From: Cytobacillus sp. IB215665 | GTDB taxonomy: Bacteria; Bacillota; Bacilli; Bacillales; SM2101 | Length of the DNA stretch: 64,000 bases | Assembly: GCF_033963835.1 (NCBI RefSeq) | Contig: NZ_JAXBME010000008.1 | Location: 30,282 to 94,281 of the forward strand | Direction: 5' to 3' | In this document: piece after piece, positions 36,949-47,014 of the stretch | How positions within the stretch are numbered: position 1 is the stretch's first letter | Layout: every line of letters starts with the position of its first letter | Notes under the pieces: model-generated | Told to the model about the DNA's origin: nothing | The model's input: the letters and a program-made list of their open reading frames with translations, nothing else | The model's database searches: none | Position numbers and translations under genes: made by a program

Positions 36949-37578
36949 ATGTATTATAGTAGTAATGACGAAGATTGCAAGTGTAAAGTCGTTCCACAAC
37001 CGAAACCAGGGCCTCAAGGGCCTCAAGGAAAACCAGGACCTCAAGGACCTCAAGGACCTCAAGGACCTCAGGGACCTACTGGGCCTACCGGGCCTACTGG
37101 ACCTACTGGACCTACTGGACCTACTGGACCTACCGGACCTACTGGACCTACTGGACCTACTGGACCTACTGGACCACCTGGTAATCCGACCGTCTTTTTA
37201 AATACAGACCAACAAGTCGATATAGGTGCAAATGGTTTCTTAGGGTTGGGTACCTTTAGTAATAATTTTCTTAACAATTCCGTAGTAGTACCGCAACTAG
37301 TAAATAATATCCAACTGACTTTCAATATTCGAAATGCAGTTTTACAAAATATGGGTCAATCAGTAAGGGCAGAGGTTTTTTCCTCTGATCAATGCGGTGC
37401 TAACCTGACAGCTACAGGAATTTTCGTATTACTATCAGGTCCAACTGCTGATTGTTGCGACAGTGCATCTGGTCCTGTTACCCCTATTCCCGCTTGTAGT
37501 CTACTATCGGTACAAATCCAGAACAATTCAGGAGTAGCATTGCCTTTTGGTGTTGCAGCAACTGTCACTTTATCTTAA
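36949..37578 (+). CDS. Collagen-like (GPT-repeat) spore-surface protein
   Basis: 209 residues. A 20-residue N-terminus (with CKC and a basic VVPQPKP), then about twenty G-x-y triplets: GPQ-type followed by eleven consecutive GPT and a closing GPP, then a 130-residue C-terminal beta-rich domain with clustered cysteines ([10 protein letters not shown]). This is the plan of exosporium collagen-like proteins such as BclA: short anchor, collagen stalk, globular trimer head. The threonines of GPT triplets are the usual O-glycosylation sites. AAGGAGGTGTG precedes the ATG, and a sigma-K promoter lies upstream. No signal peptide, as expected for a mother-cell-made outer spore layer protein. Confidence 0.88.
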   Translation: MYYSSNDEDCKCKVVPQPKPGPQGPQGKPGPQGPQGPQGPQGPTGPTGPTGPTGPTGPTGPTGPTGPTGPTGPTGPPGNPTVFLNTDQQVDIGANGFLGLGTFSNNFLNNSVVVPQLVNNIQLTFNIRNAVLQNMGQSVRAEVFSSDQCGANLTATGIFVLLSGPTADCCDSASGPVTPIPACSLLSVQIQNNSGVALPFGVAATVTLS

Positions 37579-37710
37579 CAGAAATAAAGGGAAAGAAATT
37601 ATATGCTCTTCCCATACTTTTCTTTAGGTTCTTTTGAAAATTTATTTTAGATATAAATTAATACTTTGATATAATAATGTTCTGTACAGACGAACATTCC
37701 TTGAAAATTA

Positions 37711-37798
37711 TGCATAGAGATAGAGTGTCTTGTTAAAGACTTGATTATTTTATAACTAATAAATCAAATTTAAACAGTTATAGAGCTCTGTCTCTATC
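37711..37798 (+). other. Structured intergenic element, possible RNA
   Basis: Between the collagen-like gene and yutM. ATAGAGATAGAG (37712) can pair with CTCTGTCTCTAT (about 37785), enclosing the hairpins GTCTT-GTTA-AAGAC and TTGATTATT / AATAAATCAA. The right arm can instead fold on itself (ATAGAG-CTCTGT-CTCTAT), so the two states exclude each other. It may simply be a bulky terminator for the collagen-like gene. Confidence 0.35.
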
Positions 37799-38006
37799 CT
37801 TCATTTTATTTCGGGAATTATTCATTCATACTGATCCCATGAGTTAATTACATTTTCGTTGCTTCAATGCTATAGAAAAGGCCTCTCAACAGTTAAAGAT
37901 TTACCGTTAAGAAGCCTGTTATTTTTACAACCTTCAATTCTCGTTATAGGGGTTGTTATTAATACCTCAACATGCAACGTCTAGAGCCCTGATCTCCTTT
38001 TATCTT

Positions 38007-38369
38007 CTAACACTCTTCAGGTGTGCCCTCATTCGTTGATGTACGGAACGATGAACCACAGCCACAATTCGCAATGGCGTTAGGATTATCGATCGTAAAG
38101 CCCCCACCCATTAAAGACTGTTTGTAATCAATTTTTACTCCTTTTAATATTGGTGCGCTTTCCTCGTCAACGACCATTTGAATCCCGTGTTGTTCAAATT
38201 GGATATCACCTTCTGCTACCTCATGTTCAAAGCCCATGCCATACGATAGTCCACTACATCCGCCACCTTGGACTCCGATGCGCAGAAGAGCTCCTTCTTC
38301 TTCATTTTCTTTCTTCATCGCATTGATTTGATGTGCTGCTGATTCAGTTATTTCTAAAATATCACTCAT
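38007..38369 (-). CDS. yutM: YutM, HesB/IscA-type Fe-S assembly protein
   Basis: 120 residues. A-type carrier with the three conserved cysteines: GGCSGLSYGMGF and, near the C-terminus, NCGCGSSF. Family proteins carry Fe-S clusters or iron from the SUF scaffold to apoproteins. Gene order with dapF as in B. subtilis. The ATG is followed by SDILEITESAAHQI. Confidence 0.94.
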   Translation of the reverse strand: MSDILEITESAAHQINAMKKENEEEGALLRIGVQGGGCSGLSYGMGFEHEVAEGDIQFEQHGIQMVVDEESAPILKGVKIDYKQSLMGGGFTIDNPNAIANCGCGSSFRTSTNEGTPEEC

Positions 38370-38569
38370 TCATCTTCCCTCCAATCTGAGATTTTACTTG
38401 TCTAGCTTTGCATTATAGCCGCCCAAGTCGATTCAACTTCAAACTTCAATGTGTAGAAAGTTGACTATTGTACTTTATTTTTCTTTTAGTATACCTTTCC
38501 CCTTTTGGCTATACAAATAATTAGCCCTGTCATAACATGGGATTATAAAGGTAGAAATTGATATATGTT

Positions 38570-39424
38570 CTAGTAGTAATACGTGCCCGTACATATAGTT
38601 TCAGCAGGTCCTGTCATCATGACATTCCCTTCATTTGTCCATGTGATCCGTAAATCCCCACCTGCTAAATGTACAAGTGTTTCTTTGTTACGTATCGTCT
38701 TGCTATTTAATACAGATGCGACTACTGCTGCGCATGCACCTGTTCCACAAGCTTGAGTAATACCTGATCCTCTTTCCCAAACTCGGAAATGAAGTTCGTG
38801 ATCATTAACGACTTCAACATATTCAACATTAATTCCTTCTGGGAACCTTGCATCCTTCTCTATTATTGGTCCTTCTGACGTTAATGGAGCCTCATCAATA
38901 TGTTCAACGTAAAAAATAGCATGTGGATTCCCCATAGAGACAAGTGTCACTTCTCGTTCTTCACCAGCAAAAATATTTTTCTCACTTACAACAGTTTCCT
39001 TATCATCACCAACCATAGGAATTTGAGAACGTTTTAATTGTGGTTTACCCATATCTATCGTTATACTAATAACCTTGCCTTCCTCTTCTTGAATTTGCGC
39101 ATGTACAATACCTGATAGTGTTTCGATTGGAAATGCCTTGTCACTCACTATTTTATGTTCGTACACATATTTCGCAACACATCTGAGACCATTTCCGCAG
39201 TTTTTCCCTTCTGAACCATCATTATTAAAAATTCTCATCTTCACAGCTGCTACTTCTGACGGACAAATTAAAATCATTCCGTCTGAGCCAATTCCTGTAT
39301 TCACATTAGAAATTTTTATAGCAAGCTCAGCTAGTTGTGACTCTTTAAGCTTTTCCTCGAACATATTTACATATATATAATTATTGCCTAGACCATGCAT
39401 TTTAGTGAAAGTCAGTTGATTCAT
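38570..39424 (-). CDS. dapF: Diaminopimelate epimerase
   Basis: 284 residues, the usual length. Two-fold pseudo-symmetric epimerase with the catalytic cysteines in [10 protein letters not shown] and [23 protein letters not shown] at the N-terminus and [13 protein letters not shown] are also typical. Converts LL- to meso-diaminopimelate for peptidoglycan and lysine synthesis. Alone on the minus strand, 200 bases from yutM. Confidence 0.96.
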   Translation of the reverse strand: MNQLTFTKMHGLGNNYIYVNMFEEKLKESQLAELAIKISNVNTGIGSDGMILICPSEVAAVKMRIFNNDGSEGKNCGNGLRCVAKYVYEHKIVSDKAFPIETLSGIVHAQIQEEEGKVISITIDMGKPQLKRSQIPMVGDDKETVVSEKNIFAGEEREVTLVSMGNPHAIFYVEHIDEAPLTSEGPIIEKDARFPEGINVEYVEVVNDHELHFRVWERGSGITQACGTGACAAVVASVLNSKTIRNKETLVHLAGGDLRITWTNEGNVMMTGPAETICTGTYYY

Positions 39425-39659
39425 TGCAACATACCCTCCATATATTTTTTTCCGTTAGTCTTCATGTATATTGTACTCATTTTTTGTTCATACTGGAATT
39501 ATCCCCCGTATGATATCGTCCTTCATCTTATTTGAAGGACTTTTTTTGTTTCTTTCGACTCATTATTAGTAGTACTAATTTCATATATTTTACGATATAA
39601 TTAAATAAATATGATTTTATACTTAGGAAATATAAACTGCTAGTTAGGAAGGAAGCAAG

Positions 39660-40358
39660 ATGAATACGATCCCTCCATTCTATGATTATAAACCTACATG
39701 CTTGCTATGTAAAAAAACTTATACTACTCAAAAGGTTAGATCACGTTATACGAAAATTTCCCTTCATGAGTCAGATTTCTGTCCTCAATATAAAAATGAA
39801 GCATACGATCCTTCACTTTATTACATTTGTGTTTGCCCTCATTGTGGGTTTTCTAGTTCAAATAAGTTTGAAGAGGCTTTCCCGCCTTTAACGATAGAAA
39901 CGCTTAAAAAAAATATTTGTGACAATTGGGCAGGTAAAAATTACTGTGGGATTCGGACAAAGAAGGATGCGATTGATAGTTATAAATTAGCAATATATAG
40001 TGCATTACTTAAGAAAGAAAAACATATAACAATTGCTGGGATGTATCTTCGTACAGCTTGGTTATATCGTAAATTAACAAACCAAAAACAAGAAAAACGT
40101 TTTATGAAGTTAGCACTACAGGAGTATATTCAGTCGTATATGACCGATGACTTTAACTTTACCCAAATGTCTGAAATTCGTATCTTGTATATGATTGGAG
40201 AATTAAATCGAAGGATTGGTAATGATGAGCAAGCTATTCGATATTTTTCAAAAGTTCTTGAACAGCAACATAACACGATTGAATACGGCATCATTAGCAT
40301 GACGAGAGAACGGTGGTATGAAATCCGCCAAGATCGACAAATGGTCACTCTCGATTAG
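39660..40358 (+). CDS. DUF2225 family protein (zinc-binding N-terminus, TPR-like C-terminus)
   Basis: 232 residues. N-terminal metal-binding part with CLLCKKTY, DFCPQYK and CVCPHCGFSSS; C-terminal half is helical and TPR-like (KLAIYSALLKKEKHITIAGM, NDEQAIRYFSKVLEQQ). Fits the DUF2225 family of sporeformers; function unknown. GGAAGGAAG precedes the ATG. Own terminator downstream. Confidence 0.82.
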   Translation: MNTIPPFYDYKPTCLLCKKTYTTQKVRSRYTKISLHESDFCPQYKNEAYDPSLYYICVCPHCGFSSSNKFEEAFPPLTIETLKKNICDNWAGKNYCGIRTKKDAIDSYKLAIYSALLKKEKHITIAGMYLRTAWLYRKLTNQKQEKRFMKLALQEYIQSYMTDDFNFTQMSEIRILYMIGELNRRIGNDEQAIRYFSKVLEQQHNTIEYGIISMTRERWYEIRQDRQMVTLD

Positions 40359-40459
40359 GACAGGCTGTTGTTTTCGAACATGAAGATTGAAGCAGATTAG
40401 GCAGGTAGCTTATCAAGTTTAGGAAGCTATAGCATGATCAATCAAAATAGCAATCACAA

Positions 40460-40487
40460 AAAGTGCACTGATAAATGAGTGCACTTT
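40460..40487 (+). terminator. Terminator of the DUF2225 gene
   Basis: AAAGTGCACT / AGTGCACTTT, 8-base loop, then GTTTATTC. Confidence 0.85.
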
Positions 40488-40496
40488 GTTTATTCT

Positions 40497-40640
40497 GTTA
40501 CCACATATATTTTTTTTGTACTAAGAATTAAATACGAATACAACTTAGATTACGAAGCACTTTTCCTTCTATAAAAATGACGGTAGTCATATTAAATCTC
40601 AATTTAGCACCATTAGCAACAGAATTTACGAAAAGAGTCT
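40497..40640 (+). repeat. Family A repeat (copy 8)
   Basis: Contains TTTGTACTAAGAATTAAATA, GAAGCACTTTTCCTTCTATA, and the right end TAGCAACAGAATTTACGAAA followed by AGAGTC. A possible displaced left end, GGCTGTTGTTTTCGAA, lies at 40363. Ends two bases from the yuzB stop. Confidence 0.75.
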
Positions 40641-40642
40641 CA

Positions 40643-40879
40643 TTAAAACATCGGATTATCCTCTAAATATTGATATATATTATTTACGAGTTCATCAGCA
40701 TCTTTTCCTATAACAATCTCTCCGTTGACAAGTGCAAACAAGGATTGGGCACATTTACCACAATAGCCTAAACATCCATATTCAATGATATCTAAATTTG
40801 GATCCTTCTCAAGCTTTTCACGTGCTTGTTGACCACCATTAGCTAAATTACTAACACAAAATTCAATAATAGGCTTCAT
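40643..40879 (-). CDS. yuzB: YuzB, DUF1450 protein
   Basis: 78 residues from the ATG at 40879, six bases after AGAGGTG; three upstream codons are not used. [31 protein letters not shown]: four cysteines in a thioredoxin-like ferredoxin arrangement. Same length as B. subtilis YuzB. Function unknown; neighbours are Fe-S and NADH dehydrogenase-like genes. Confidence 0.93.
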   Translation of the reverse strand: MKPIIEFCVSNLANGGQQAREKLEKDPNLDIIEYGCLGYCGKCAQSLFALVNGEIVIGKDADELVNNIYQYLEDNPMF

Positions 40880-41127
40880 TTTTTTCACCTCTCATTGATT
40901 TTATATGCTACTCATTTTTTCCTGTTTCGTCAACAATATTGCTCAAATTTTGTCAAGAAATATGGAATATTTGTTGTTATTTTGTCGTAATTTAGTTATA
41001 CTTTTTTATGGTTTCATCATTATTTAGTTATTAACCATATTAATATGTATAACATTATATATTTTATAGAAAATTTATGAAGTACCTATCGTAATCTCTT
41101 ACTTTTTTAACAAAGGGGAAGTCAACA

Positions 41128-42195
41128 ATGAAAAACCTTGTCATTCTTGGTGGCGGATACGGTGGTATGCGTATCCTTCATCGCCTTTTACCCAACGAAC
41201 TACCAAATGATGTCCAAGTTACTCTAGTTGATCGCATTCCATATCATTGCTTAAAAACCGAATACTATGCTCTGGCAGCCGGTACCATTTCAGATACGCA
41301 TGTGCGAGTATCTTTTCCTGAGCATGATCGGTTAAACCTCTTATATGGAGAAGTTACGAACATTAATTTGGAAGATAAAACAGTTGAATTTCAAGATCGA
41401 GAACCGTTATCTTATGATGATTTAATCATTGGTTTAGGCTGTGAAGACAAATATCATGGCGTTCCTGGAGCGCAAGAATATACGTACAGTATTCAAACAA
41501 TTGATAATTCAAGAGACACTTACCAAAAGCTGAATAACTTACCAGCAGGTTCCACTGTCTCTATTGTAGGTGCAGGACTAAGCGGCGTAGAGTTAGCGAG
41601 TGAATTACATGAAAGCCGTGTTGATTTAAACATCAAACTATTCGACCGTGGAAAACACATTTTATCAATGTTCCCTGAACGTTTAAGTAAGTATGTTGAG
41701 TCATGGTTTTTAGAACATAACATAGAGTTAATTAATAATGCTTGTATTACGAAAGTAGAAGAAAATGTCTTATATAATCATGATGAGGGCATCGCAAGTG
41801 ATGCAATTGTTTGGACAGCAGGCATTCAGCCAAATAAAGTCGTTCAAGCTTTACCTGCCGAAAAAGATGCACAAGGACGTGTAGTATTAACGAACCAGCA
41901 TAACATTCCTGAAAATGAAAATGTCTATGTAGTTGGTGATTGTGCCAGCCTGCCACACGCACCTAGTGCACAACTCGCTGAAGGGCAAGCTGAACAAATC
42001 GTTCAAGTGCTACTTAAGCGCTGGAATAATGAAGAACCACCAAGTGAATTCCCACCAATTAAATTAAAGGGTGTTCTAGGTTCTTTAGGTAAAAAACATG
42101 GTTTCGGTTTACTTGCAGATAGACCTCTTATGGGAAGAGTTCCTCGCCTATTAAAATCAGGAATTCTGTGGATGTATAAAAATCACAGGGGTTAA
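41128..42195 (+). CDS. yutJ: YutJ, NADH dehydrogenase-like flavoprotein
   Basis: 355 residues. FAD motif LVILGGGYGGMRIL, NAD(P)H motif SIVGAGLSGVELASEL, and NVYVVGDCASLPHAPSAQLAEGQ. Related to type II NADH dehydrogenases but shorter than YumB and without the same C-terminal membrane-binding helix. AAAGGGGAA precedes the ATG. Divergent from yuzB. Predicted membrane-associated NADH:quinone oxidoreductase; physiological acceptor not certain. Confidence 0.92.
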   Translation: MKNLVILGGGYGGMRILHRLLPNELPNDVQVTLVDRIPYHCLKTEYYALAAGTISDTHVRVSFPEHDRLNLLYGEVTNINLEDKTVEFQDREPLSYDDLIIGLGCEDKYHGVPGAQEYTYSIQTIDNSRDTYQKLNNLPAGSTVSIVGAGLSGVELASELHESRVDLNIKLFDRGKHILSMFPERLSKYVESWFLEHNIELINNACITKVEENVLYNHDEGIASDAIVWTAGIQPNKVVQALPAEKDAQGRVVLTNQHNIPENENVYVVGDCASLPHAPSAQLAEGQAEQIVQVLLKRWNNEEPPSEFPPIKLKGVLGSLGKKHGFGLLADRPLMGRVPRLLKSGILWMYKNHRG

Positions 42196-42348
42196 ACTCG
42201 GCCTCAGATGCTCATTCAGCATACCTCGAGCTACTTTAAAAATATCACAAGCAGGTTGACCATCCCCGAGCATATCAAAACCAGAGGCTTTTTGCCTCTG
42301 ATCAATGGCTTACTATGCTATGCCAGATTACATCGGTACATTAATTTA

Positions 42349-42376
42349 AAAAAGACGGGTTGTTACCCGTCTTTTA
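42349..42376 (+). terminator. Bidirectional terminator between yutJ and yuzD
   Basis: AAAAGACGGGT / ACCCGTCTTTT with a TGTT loop; A-rich on one side and T-rich on the other, between convergent genes. Confidence 0.9.
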
Positions 42377-42460
42377 ACTGTATTTTTTGCTATTAATCTA
42401 ATTAATGCGAACATACTTCGTGTACGAACTTTAGGTTGCATTCACTTAGTCATATGCTTG

Positions 42461-42790
42461 TTATCCTTGTTGATAGCCGTATTTCTCCATTTCTTCAAAT
42501 ACAGCTTTTAATTTAGGGTTCCCTTCACCAACAATAGTGTCATTAATAACAACTACTGGATAAAACATATCCTCTTCTATCACTCTAGTAGCGAAGCTCT
42601 GTTTGTCTTCCTTTGAAGGGGGAGCGTATATATCAACATATGATATTGTAAATGGCTGATTAGGAAATTTTCTCGTTATTGCAGCATCCAACCATTCATA
42701 TGTTTCTTTCGAAGATGGTAAGTTTACACAACTAGGACATAATACTTCCGTACCGTATACACAAACTTCTACTTGTTGTAATATAGTCAT
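42461..42790 (-). CDS. yuzD: YuzD, DUF1462 thioredoxin-like protein
   Basis: 109 residues from the ATG at 42790, nine bases after GAGGAGTG. VCVYGTEVLCPSCVNLPSSK carries a C-x6-C-x2-C pattern within a thioredoxin-like fold; FYPVVVINDTIVGEGNP is the cis-proline loop. DUF1462 family. Divergent from yutI, the NifU-like scaffold, which suggests a link to Fe-S or disulfide chemistry; function unproven. Confidence 0.92.
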   Translation of the reverse strand: MTILQQVEVCVYGTEVLCPSCVNLPSSKETYEWLDAAITRKFPNQPFTISYVDIYAPPSKEDKQSFATRVIEEDMFYPVVVINDTIVGEGNPKLKAVFEEMEKYGYQQG

Positions 42791-42954
42791 AGGGTAAGAC
42801 ACTCCTCTTTTTCAGTGTTCTTATCTTATTGTACAAGAAAACGATTGCTAACGAAACTTTTTCTATAACTCAATCGGTAAATATCCAAGTTCGTACGATA
42901 GATTTTTTTCATTACACTGTTTATAATAGATAATAAGGAAAGGAGTCGATAATC

Positions 42955-43191
42955 TTGGCTGAATTAGTAATGGAAGAACAAGTACAAGAAGTTTTAGATA
43001 AACTTCGCCCATTTCTTTTACGCGACGGAGGAGATTGTGAATTAGTTGACGTAGAAGACGGTATTGTAAAGTTACGTTTATTAGGTGCATGTGGTAGTTG
43101 TCCGAGTTCAACAATTACATTAAAAGCAGGTATTGAGCGTGCACTTCTAGAGGAAGTACCAGGTGTAGTAGAAGTAGAACAGGTTTTCTAA
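42955..43191 (+). CDS. yutI: YutI, NifU-like Fe-S scaffold
   Basis: 78 residues, the NifU C-terminal domain alone: [40 protein letters not shown] with the CxxC, and [13 protein letters not shown] start ten bases after AAAGGAG. Holds a transient cluster at the dimer interface for delivery to apoproteins. Strong terminator follows. Confidence 0.95.
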   Translation: MAELVMEEQVQEVLDKLRPFLLRDGGDCELVDVEDGIVKLRLLGACGSCPSSTITLKAGIERALLEEVPGVVEVEQVF

Positions 43192-43226
43192 CCTGATATA
43201 ATATGTCATATTAGTCATCAATATGA

Positions 43227-43263
43227 AAAGCGAAACCTTCCTGGATGGAGGTTTCGCTTTTTT
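43227..43263 (+). terminator. yutI terminator
   Basis: AAAGCGAAACCTTC / GAGGTTTCGCTTT stem, then TTTTTT. One of the strongest in the window. Confidence 0.94.
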
Positions 43264-43309
43264 TGTAGAGTTTTTAAATTGATTATTGTCGTTCATAGTA
43301 AAATATAAA

Positions 43310-43410
43310 CACGGAAAATGCATATGACCTCATCGCATCTTTTCTTCTAACGACCTCTCTGTGTTGCAATTGTTTATAAATAACAACAAAATTTTACGAA
43401 GAGCTTTAAT
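43310..43410 (+). repeat. Family A repeat (copy 9, partial)
   Basis: CATATGACCTCATCGCATCT then TTTCTTCTA, and the right end AACAACAAAATTTTACGAAG. Lies between the yutI terminator and the 3' end of thrB. Confidence 0.6.
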
Positions 43411-43427
43411 GGTTAGTTACAGAAAAG

Positions 43428-44354
43428 TCAATTCACTTCTTCCTTTTCTTTCGATGTTTGAACTACCGTGCTCCCTTGATTGTCTACAGAAAGAAATTCT
43501 ATTTTATGTTGAGAAAAGCTGCTTTGTAGGGATTTTTGAAGATTTGCACCTTTACCTTTTTCAGCAAAACAAATAATTGTTGGTCCAGCTCCACTTAATG
43601 CTGTACCAAAGGCACCGTATCTTCTCGCACAAGAGCTAATTTCGTCTATGTCAGGAACGAGCTTTGATCGATATGGCTGATGAAAAAGGTCTAGCTCCAT
43701 CATTTTTCCGGCAAGCGTCCAATTTTTAGTCATTAAAGAGCTTATTAACACATTACTAATTGAGCTTGCTTCAACAGCCTTAGAGAATGCAAAATCACTT
43801 GGAAGAACACTTCTAGCTTCAGCAGTTTTCAATTCATATCCAGGTATCACGACTACGATATCGACATCAAAATCATGTACTGCGATAATGTCAGTTTCAT
43901 GTTGACGGTGGCTACCGATAATTAACCCTCCATAAATGGATGGACCAACATTATCAGGGTGCCCTTCATATAAACTAGCAAACCTAAGCTTTTCATCATT
44001 TGTCATATGCAAATCACATAACACATTCGCTAGTTCGATTCCTGCAACAATCGCAGCTGCACTACTACCAAGCCCTCTAGCAAGTGGAATTTCACCAGTA
44101 ACGTCTACATAGCATGGAGTTAACTCTTTTTCATGTATATCAGCTACTTTTTGTGCAACTTGAAATATGAGATTATCTTTACCCGTCGGAATAGCTCTTA
44201 ACTCGTCTGTGAGCGAATGAAAAAACCATTGTGTACTTCTTTGTACTTCAAGTGTTAAGTAGCGTGAAACAGCTAAGCCGATAGAATCAAACCCTGGTCC
44301 TAAGTTGGACGTACTGCCTGGTACTTTTATCACGATCCGTTCATTCATAGTCAC
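43428..44354 (-). CDS. thrB: Homoserine kinase
   Basis: 308 residues. GHMP kinase: [16 protein letters not shown], the ATP loop [20 protein letters not shown] and [17 protein letters not shown]. Phosphorylates homoserine for threonine synthesis. GTG start overlaps the thrC stop (GTGA); AAGGAG is ten bases upstream, whereas an ATG two codons later would be too far. Last gene of hom-thrC-thrB. Confidence 0.96.
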   Translation of the reverse strand: MTMNERIVIKVPGSTSNLGPGFDSIGLAVSRYLTLEVQRSTQWFFHSLTDELRAIPTGKDNLIFQVAQKVADIHEKELTPCYVDVTGEIPLARGLGSSAAAIVAGIELANVLCDLHMTNDEKLRFASLYEGHPDNVGPSIYGGLIIGSHRQHETDIIAVHDFDVDIVVVIPGYELKTAEARSVLPSDFAFSKAVEASSISNVLISSLMTKNWTLAGKMMELDLFHQPYRSKLVPDIDEISSCARRYGAFGTALSGAGPTIICFAEKGKGANLQKSLQSSFSQHKIEFLSVDNQGSTVVQTSKEKEEVN

Positions 44355-45412
44355 GAATGAACAGCTCCTTGAATATGGTCAAATACAACTTTCTCATCAT
44401 TTGGCAACACAACAGGCTTAATTTCTGTAGAATCAATAGCAACATTTGGATCCTTCAAGCCATTACCAGTCAAAACAGCCACAACTTTGCTTCCTTTATT
44501 CATTTCTCCACTCTCTAGCTGTTTTATTACCCCTGCTATTGAGGCACAAGATGCAGGCTCTGCAAAGATACCTTCACTACGTGCTAACAGACGATATGCT
44601 GCTAATATCTCATCATCTGTTACTTCATCAATTTTACCGTTTGATGATTTAGCTGCATCAACTGCATAATCCCAGCTAGCTGGATTACCGATTCGGATCG
44701 CTGTAGCAATAGTTTCTGGGTTGTTAATTACTTCACCTCTTACAATCGCAGCTGATCCTTCTGCTTCGAAACCTCTCATTTGTGGTAAACCTGTCTTATG
44801 CTTTTCATTGTATTCTTTAAAGCCTTTCCAGTATGCAGTAATATTTCCTGCGTTACCAACAGGAATAGCTAGCACATCAGGGGCAGAACCTAATTGGTCA
44901 CATATTTCAAATGCTGACGTTTTTTGTCCTTCTATTCTATATGGATTCACCGAGTTCACAAGCGTAACTGGTGCAATTTCACTAAGCTTACGAACCATTG
45001 TAAGCGCATGGTCAAAGTTTCCTTCAATTGCAAATATCTCTGCCCCATACATGACTGCCTGAGCAAGTTTCCCCATCGCAATTTTCCCATCAGGAATAAC
45101 TATAATACATCGCATACCAGCACGGGATGCATATGCGGCAGCTGCGGCTGAAGTATTTCCAGTGGAAGCACAAATCACTGTGTCACTGCCTTCCTCTTTT
45201 GCTTTTGCTACAGCCATTACCATCCCTCGATCTTTAAATGAACCAGTTGGATTTGCACCTTCTACTTTTACGTATAGGTCAATTCCTAACTCCTTTGAGA
45301 GATTGTCAGCTCGGATTAATGGTGTATTACCTTCATGTAAACTTAGCAATGGTGTGTTGTCAGTAATTGGCAAATATTCCTTGTAATGATGTAATAATCC
45401 TTTCCAAGCCAT
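44351..45412 (-). CDS. thrC: Threonine synthase
   Basis: 353 residues. PLP fold type II: the Schiff-base lysine in [51 protein letters not shown] and LTGNGLKDP. Converts O-phosphohomoserine to threonine. Its start shares one base with the stop of hom, and its end overlaps thrB, so the three genes are translationally coupled. Confidence 0.97.
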   Translation of the reverse strand: MAWKGLLHHYKEYLPITDNTPLLSLHEGNTPLIRADNLSKELGIDLYVKVEGANPTGSFKDRGMVMAVAKAKEEGSDTVICASTGNTSAAAAAYASRAGMRCIIVIPDGKIAMGKLAQAVMYGAEIFAIEGNFDHALTMVRKLSEIAPVTLVNSVNPYRIEGQKTSAFEICDQLGSAPDVLAIPVGNAGNITAYWKGFKEYNEKHKTGLPQMRGFEAEGSAAIVRGEVINNPETIATAIRIGNPASWDYAVDAAKSSNGKIDEVTDDEILAAYRLLARSEGIFAEPASCASIAGVIKQLESGEMNKGSKVVAVLTGNGLKDPNVAIDSTEIKPVVLPNDEKVVFDHIQGAVHS

Positions 45413-46707
45413 TATACACTCTCTCCCTCTATGCGATATGAACTTTTCACTTCATATATAACATCTAAATCCCGTAATTGCTGCAAAATTTGCTCATAAT
45501 CTTGTAATGAAGCGTGATGTGTCACTAATACGATTTCTGCTAAATCACTTTCTTTTAAAGGTAACTGTAATATTTTTTCAAAGCTTACATCTCTTGCTGT
45601 AAATAGACCAGTTATTTTCGCAAAAGCTCCAACTTGATCCTTCACATGTATACGTAAAAAGTACTTTGAAAGAATTTCTGAAGCCGCTTTAAGTTGCTTA
45701 TCATATTGTGGAGTAATAAAGCTATTACCATTAATACCAAGTCTCATGTTTTTCATTACTCCAACCAAATCTGAAACTACTGCAGTAGCTGTTGGTAAGC
45801 TACCAGCCCCTGGGCCATAAAACATTGTTTCTCCTACTGCTTCTCCATAAACATATACGGCATTGTACTCGTCATTTACTGATGATAACGGGTGCGACTC
45901 CGGAAGTAGAGTCGGCTGGACACTAACTTCAACTCGATCACCACTTCTATTCGCCAAACCAACAAGCTTCATTGTATATCCTAATTGCTTACTATATTGA
46001 AGGTCCTCTTCCGTAATATCTGTGATACCTTTCACTGAAACGTCTTCTAAATCAATATTCATCGAAAAGCCGAGGGTAGCTAATATTGCCATTTTCCTAG
46101 CGGCATCTAAGCCTTCAACATCTGCAGTTGGATCTGCTTCGGCATATCCCAATTGTTGTGCTTCTGCTAGCACCTCATCATAAGGGCTACCAAATTTATT
46201 CATTTTCGTTAAAATAAAATTCGTTGTCCCATTTACAATTCCCATCATTTTAGTTATTCGATCTGAAGCAAGACCGTCTACTAAGCTTCGTAAAATTGGA
46301 ATTCCACCAGCGACACTCGCTTCATAGAAAATATCACAACCGTTTTGCGCAGCAACTGTCAACAACTCTGAGCCATATAACGCCATAAGGTCTTTATTTG
46401 CTGTAACAATATTTTTTTTATTTCTAAGCGCATCTAAAATATGTGAACGGGTTTCATCTACTCCACCCATTACTTCGATGATAACGTCGATGTCAGGATC
46501 ATTAATCACATCATCAACATTCGTCGTAAGCACAGATGCATCTATCTTAACATCCCTATCTTTATTAACATCTTTTACAACAATTTTCTTAATTTTCACC
46601 GGACAGCCGACCTGATGCATAAGACGGTCTTGATGGTTTTCAATAATTTTCACAACACCGGAGCCTACTGTTCCTAGACCTAATAGGCCAACTGAAATTG
46701 ACTGTAC
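45412..46707 (-). CDS. hom: Homoserine dehydrogenase with ACT domain
   Basis: 431 residues from ATG at 46707, just after GAGGTGGGGAG; eleven in-frame codons upstream are not used. NAD(P)-binding [15 protein letters not shown], catalytic core [33 protein letters not shown] and [17 protein letters not shown], and a C-terminal ACT domain (about 350-430, [21 protein letters not shown]) for threonine feedback. No T-box or other riboswitch is visible upstream. Confidence 0.97.
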   Translation of the reverse strand, partial: VQSISVGLLGLGTVGSGVVKIIENHQDRLMHQVGCPVKIKKIVVKDVNKDRDVKIDASVLTTNVDDVINDPDIDVIIEVMGGVDETRSHILDALRNKKNIVTANKDLMALYGSELLTVAAQNGCDIFYEASVAGGIPILRSLVDGLASDRITKMMGIVNGTTNFILTKMNKFGSPYDEVLAEAQQLGYAEADPTADVEGLDAARKMAILATLGFSMNIDLEDVSVKGITDITEEDLQYSKQLGYTMKLVGLANRSGDRVEVSVQPTLLPESHPLSSVNDEYNAVYVYGEAVGETMFYGPGAGSLPTATAVVSDLVGVMKNMRLGINGNSFITPQYDKQLKAASEILSKYFLRIHVKDQVGAFAKITGLFTARDVSFEKILQLPLKESDLAEIVLVTHHASLQDYEQILQQLRDLDVIYEVKSSYRIEGESV

Positions 46708-46767
46708 CATACTCCCCACCTCGTTTATTGTTTTCTCCAAAGAAACATTTGTTTATATATAAAAGAC

Positions 46768-46796
46768 ATTATAGAGAGTATTACATATGATTACAA
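46768..46796 (-). promoter_or_regulatory. Sigma-A promoter of hom-thrC-thrB
   Basis: On the minus strand TTGTAA, 17 bases, TATAAT, about 60 bases before the hom start. Confidence 0.7.
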
Positions 46797-46846
46797 GCCT
46801 TTTTTTAAATGTAAAAATGTAACCGCATACTTTTATAATGGCTGTT

Positions 46847-46996
46847 TTTTTGTGATTGGTTGTTGTAAATCGTACTAAATTATAGACATTTATACAACTT
46901 GCCTTTAGTGGTAATCCATTTTCTTCAAAGTACTTGTTAAGACTACAACCTTTATCTAGTTATTATCATTTAGTAACAAAAACAAAGTTTACAAAA
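46847..46996 (+). repeat. Family A repeat (copy 10)
   Basis: Left end GGCTGTTTTTTTGTGATTGG then TTGTTG; right end AACAAAAACAAAGTTTACAA. The internal core is diverged (TAATCCATTTTCTTC). It lies between the hom promoter and the 3' end of yutH. Confidence 0.75.
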
Positions 46997-47014
46997 TGAT
47001 TCTTTATAAAAACA

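Noticed and set aside
36965..37325. Reading frames rich in LLDL or GPVGPV overlapping the collagen repeat
   Set aside because: They are shifted or antisense readings of the GPT-repeat DNA; only the frame 36949-37578 has a binding site and promoter.
46741..47014. T-box or threonine-related riboswitch before hom
   Set aside because: No T-box sequence or strong leader structure; a plain sigma-A promoter about 60 bases before the start explains expression.
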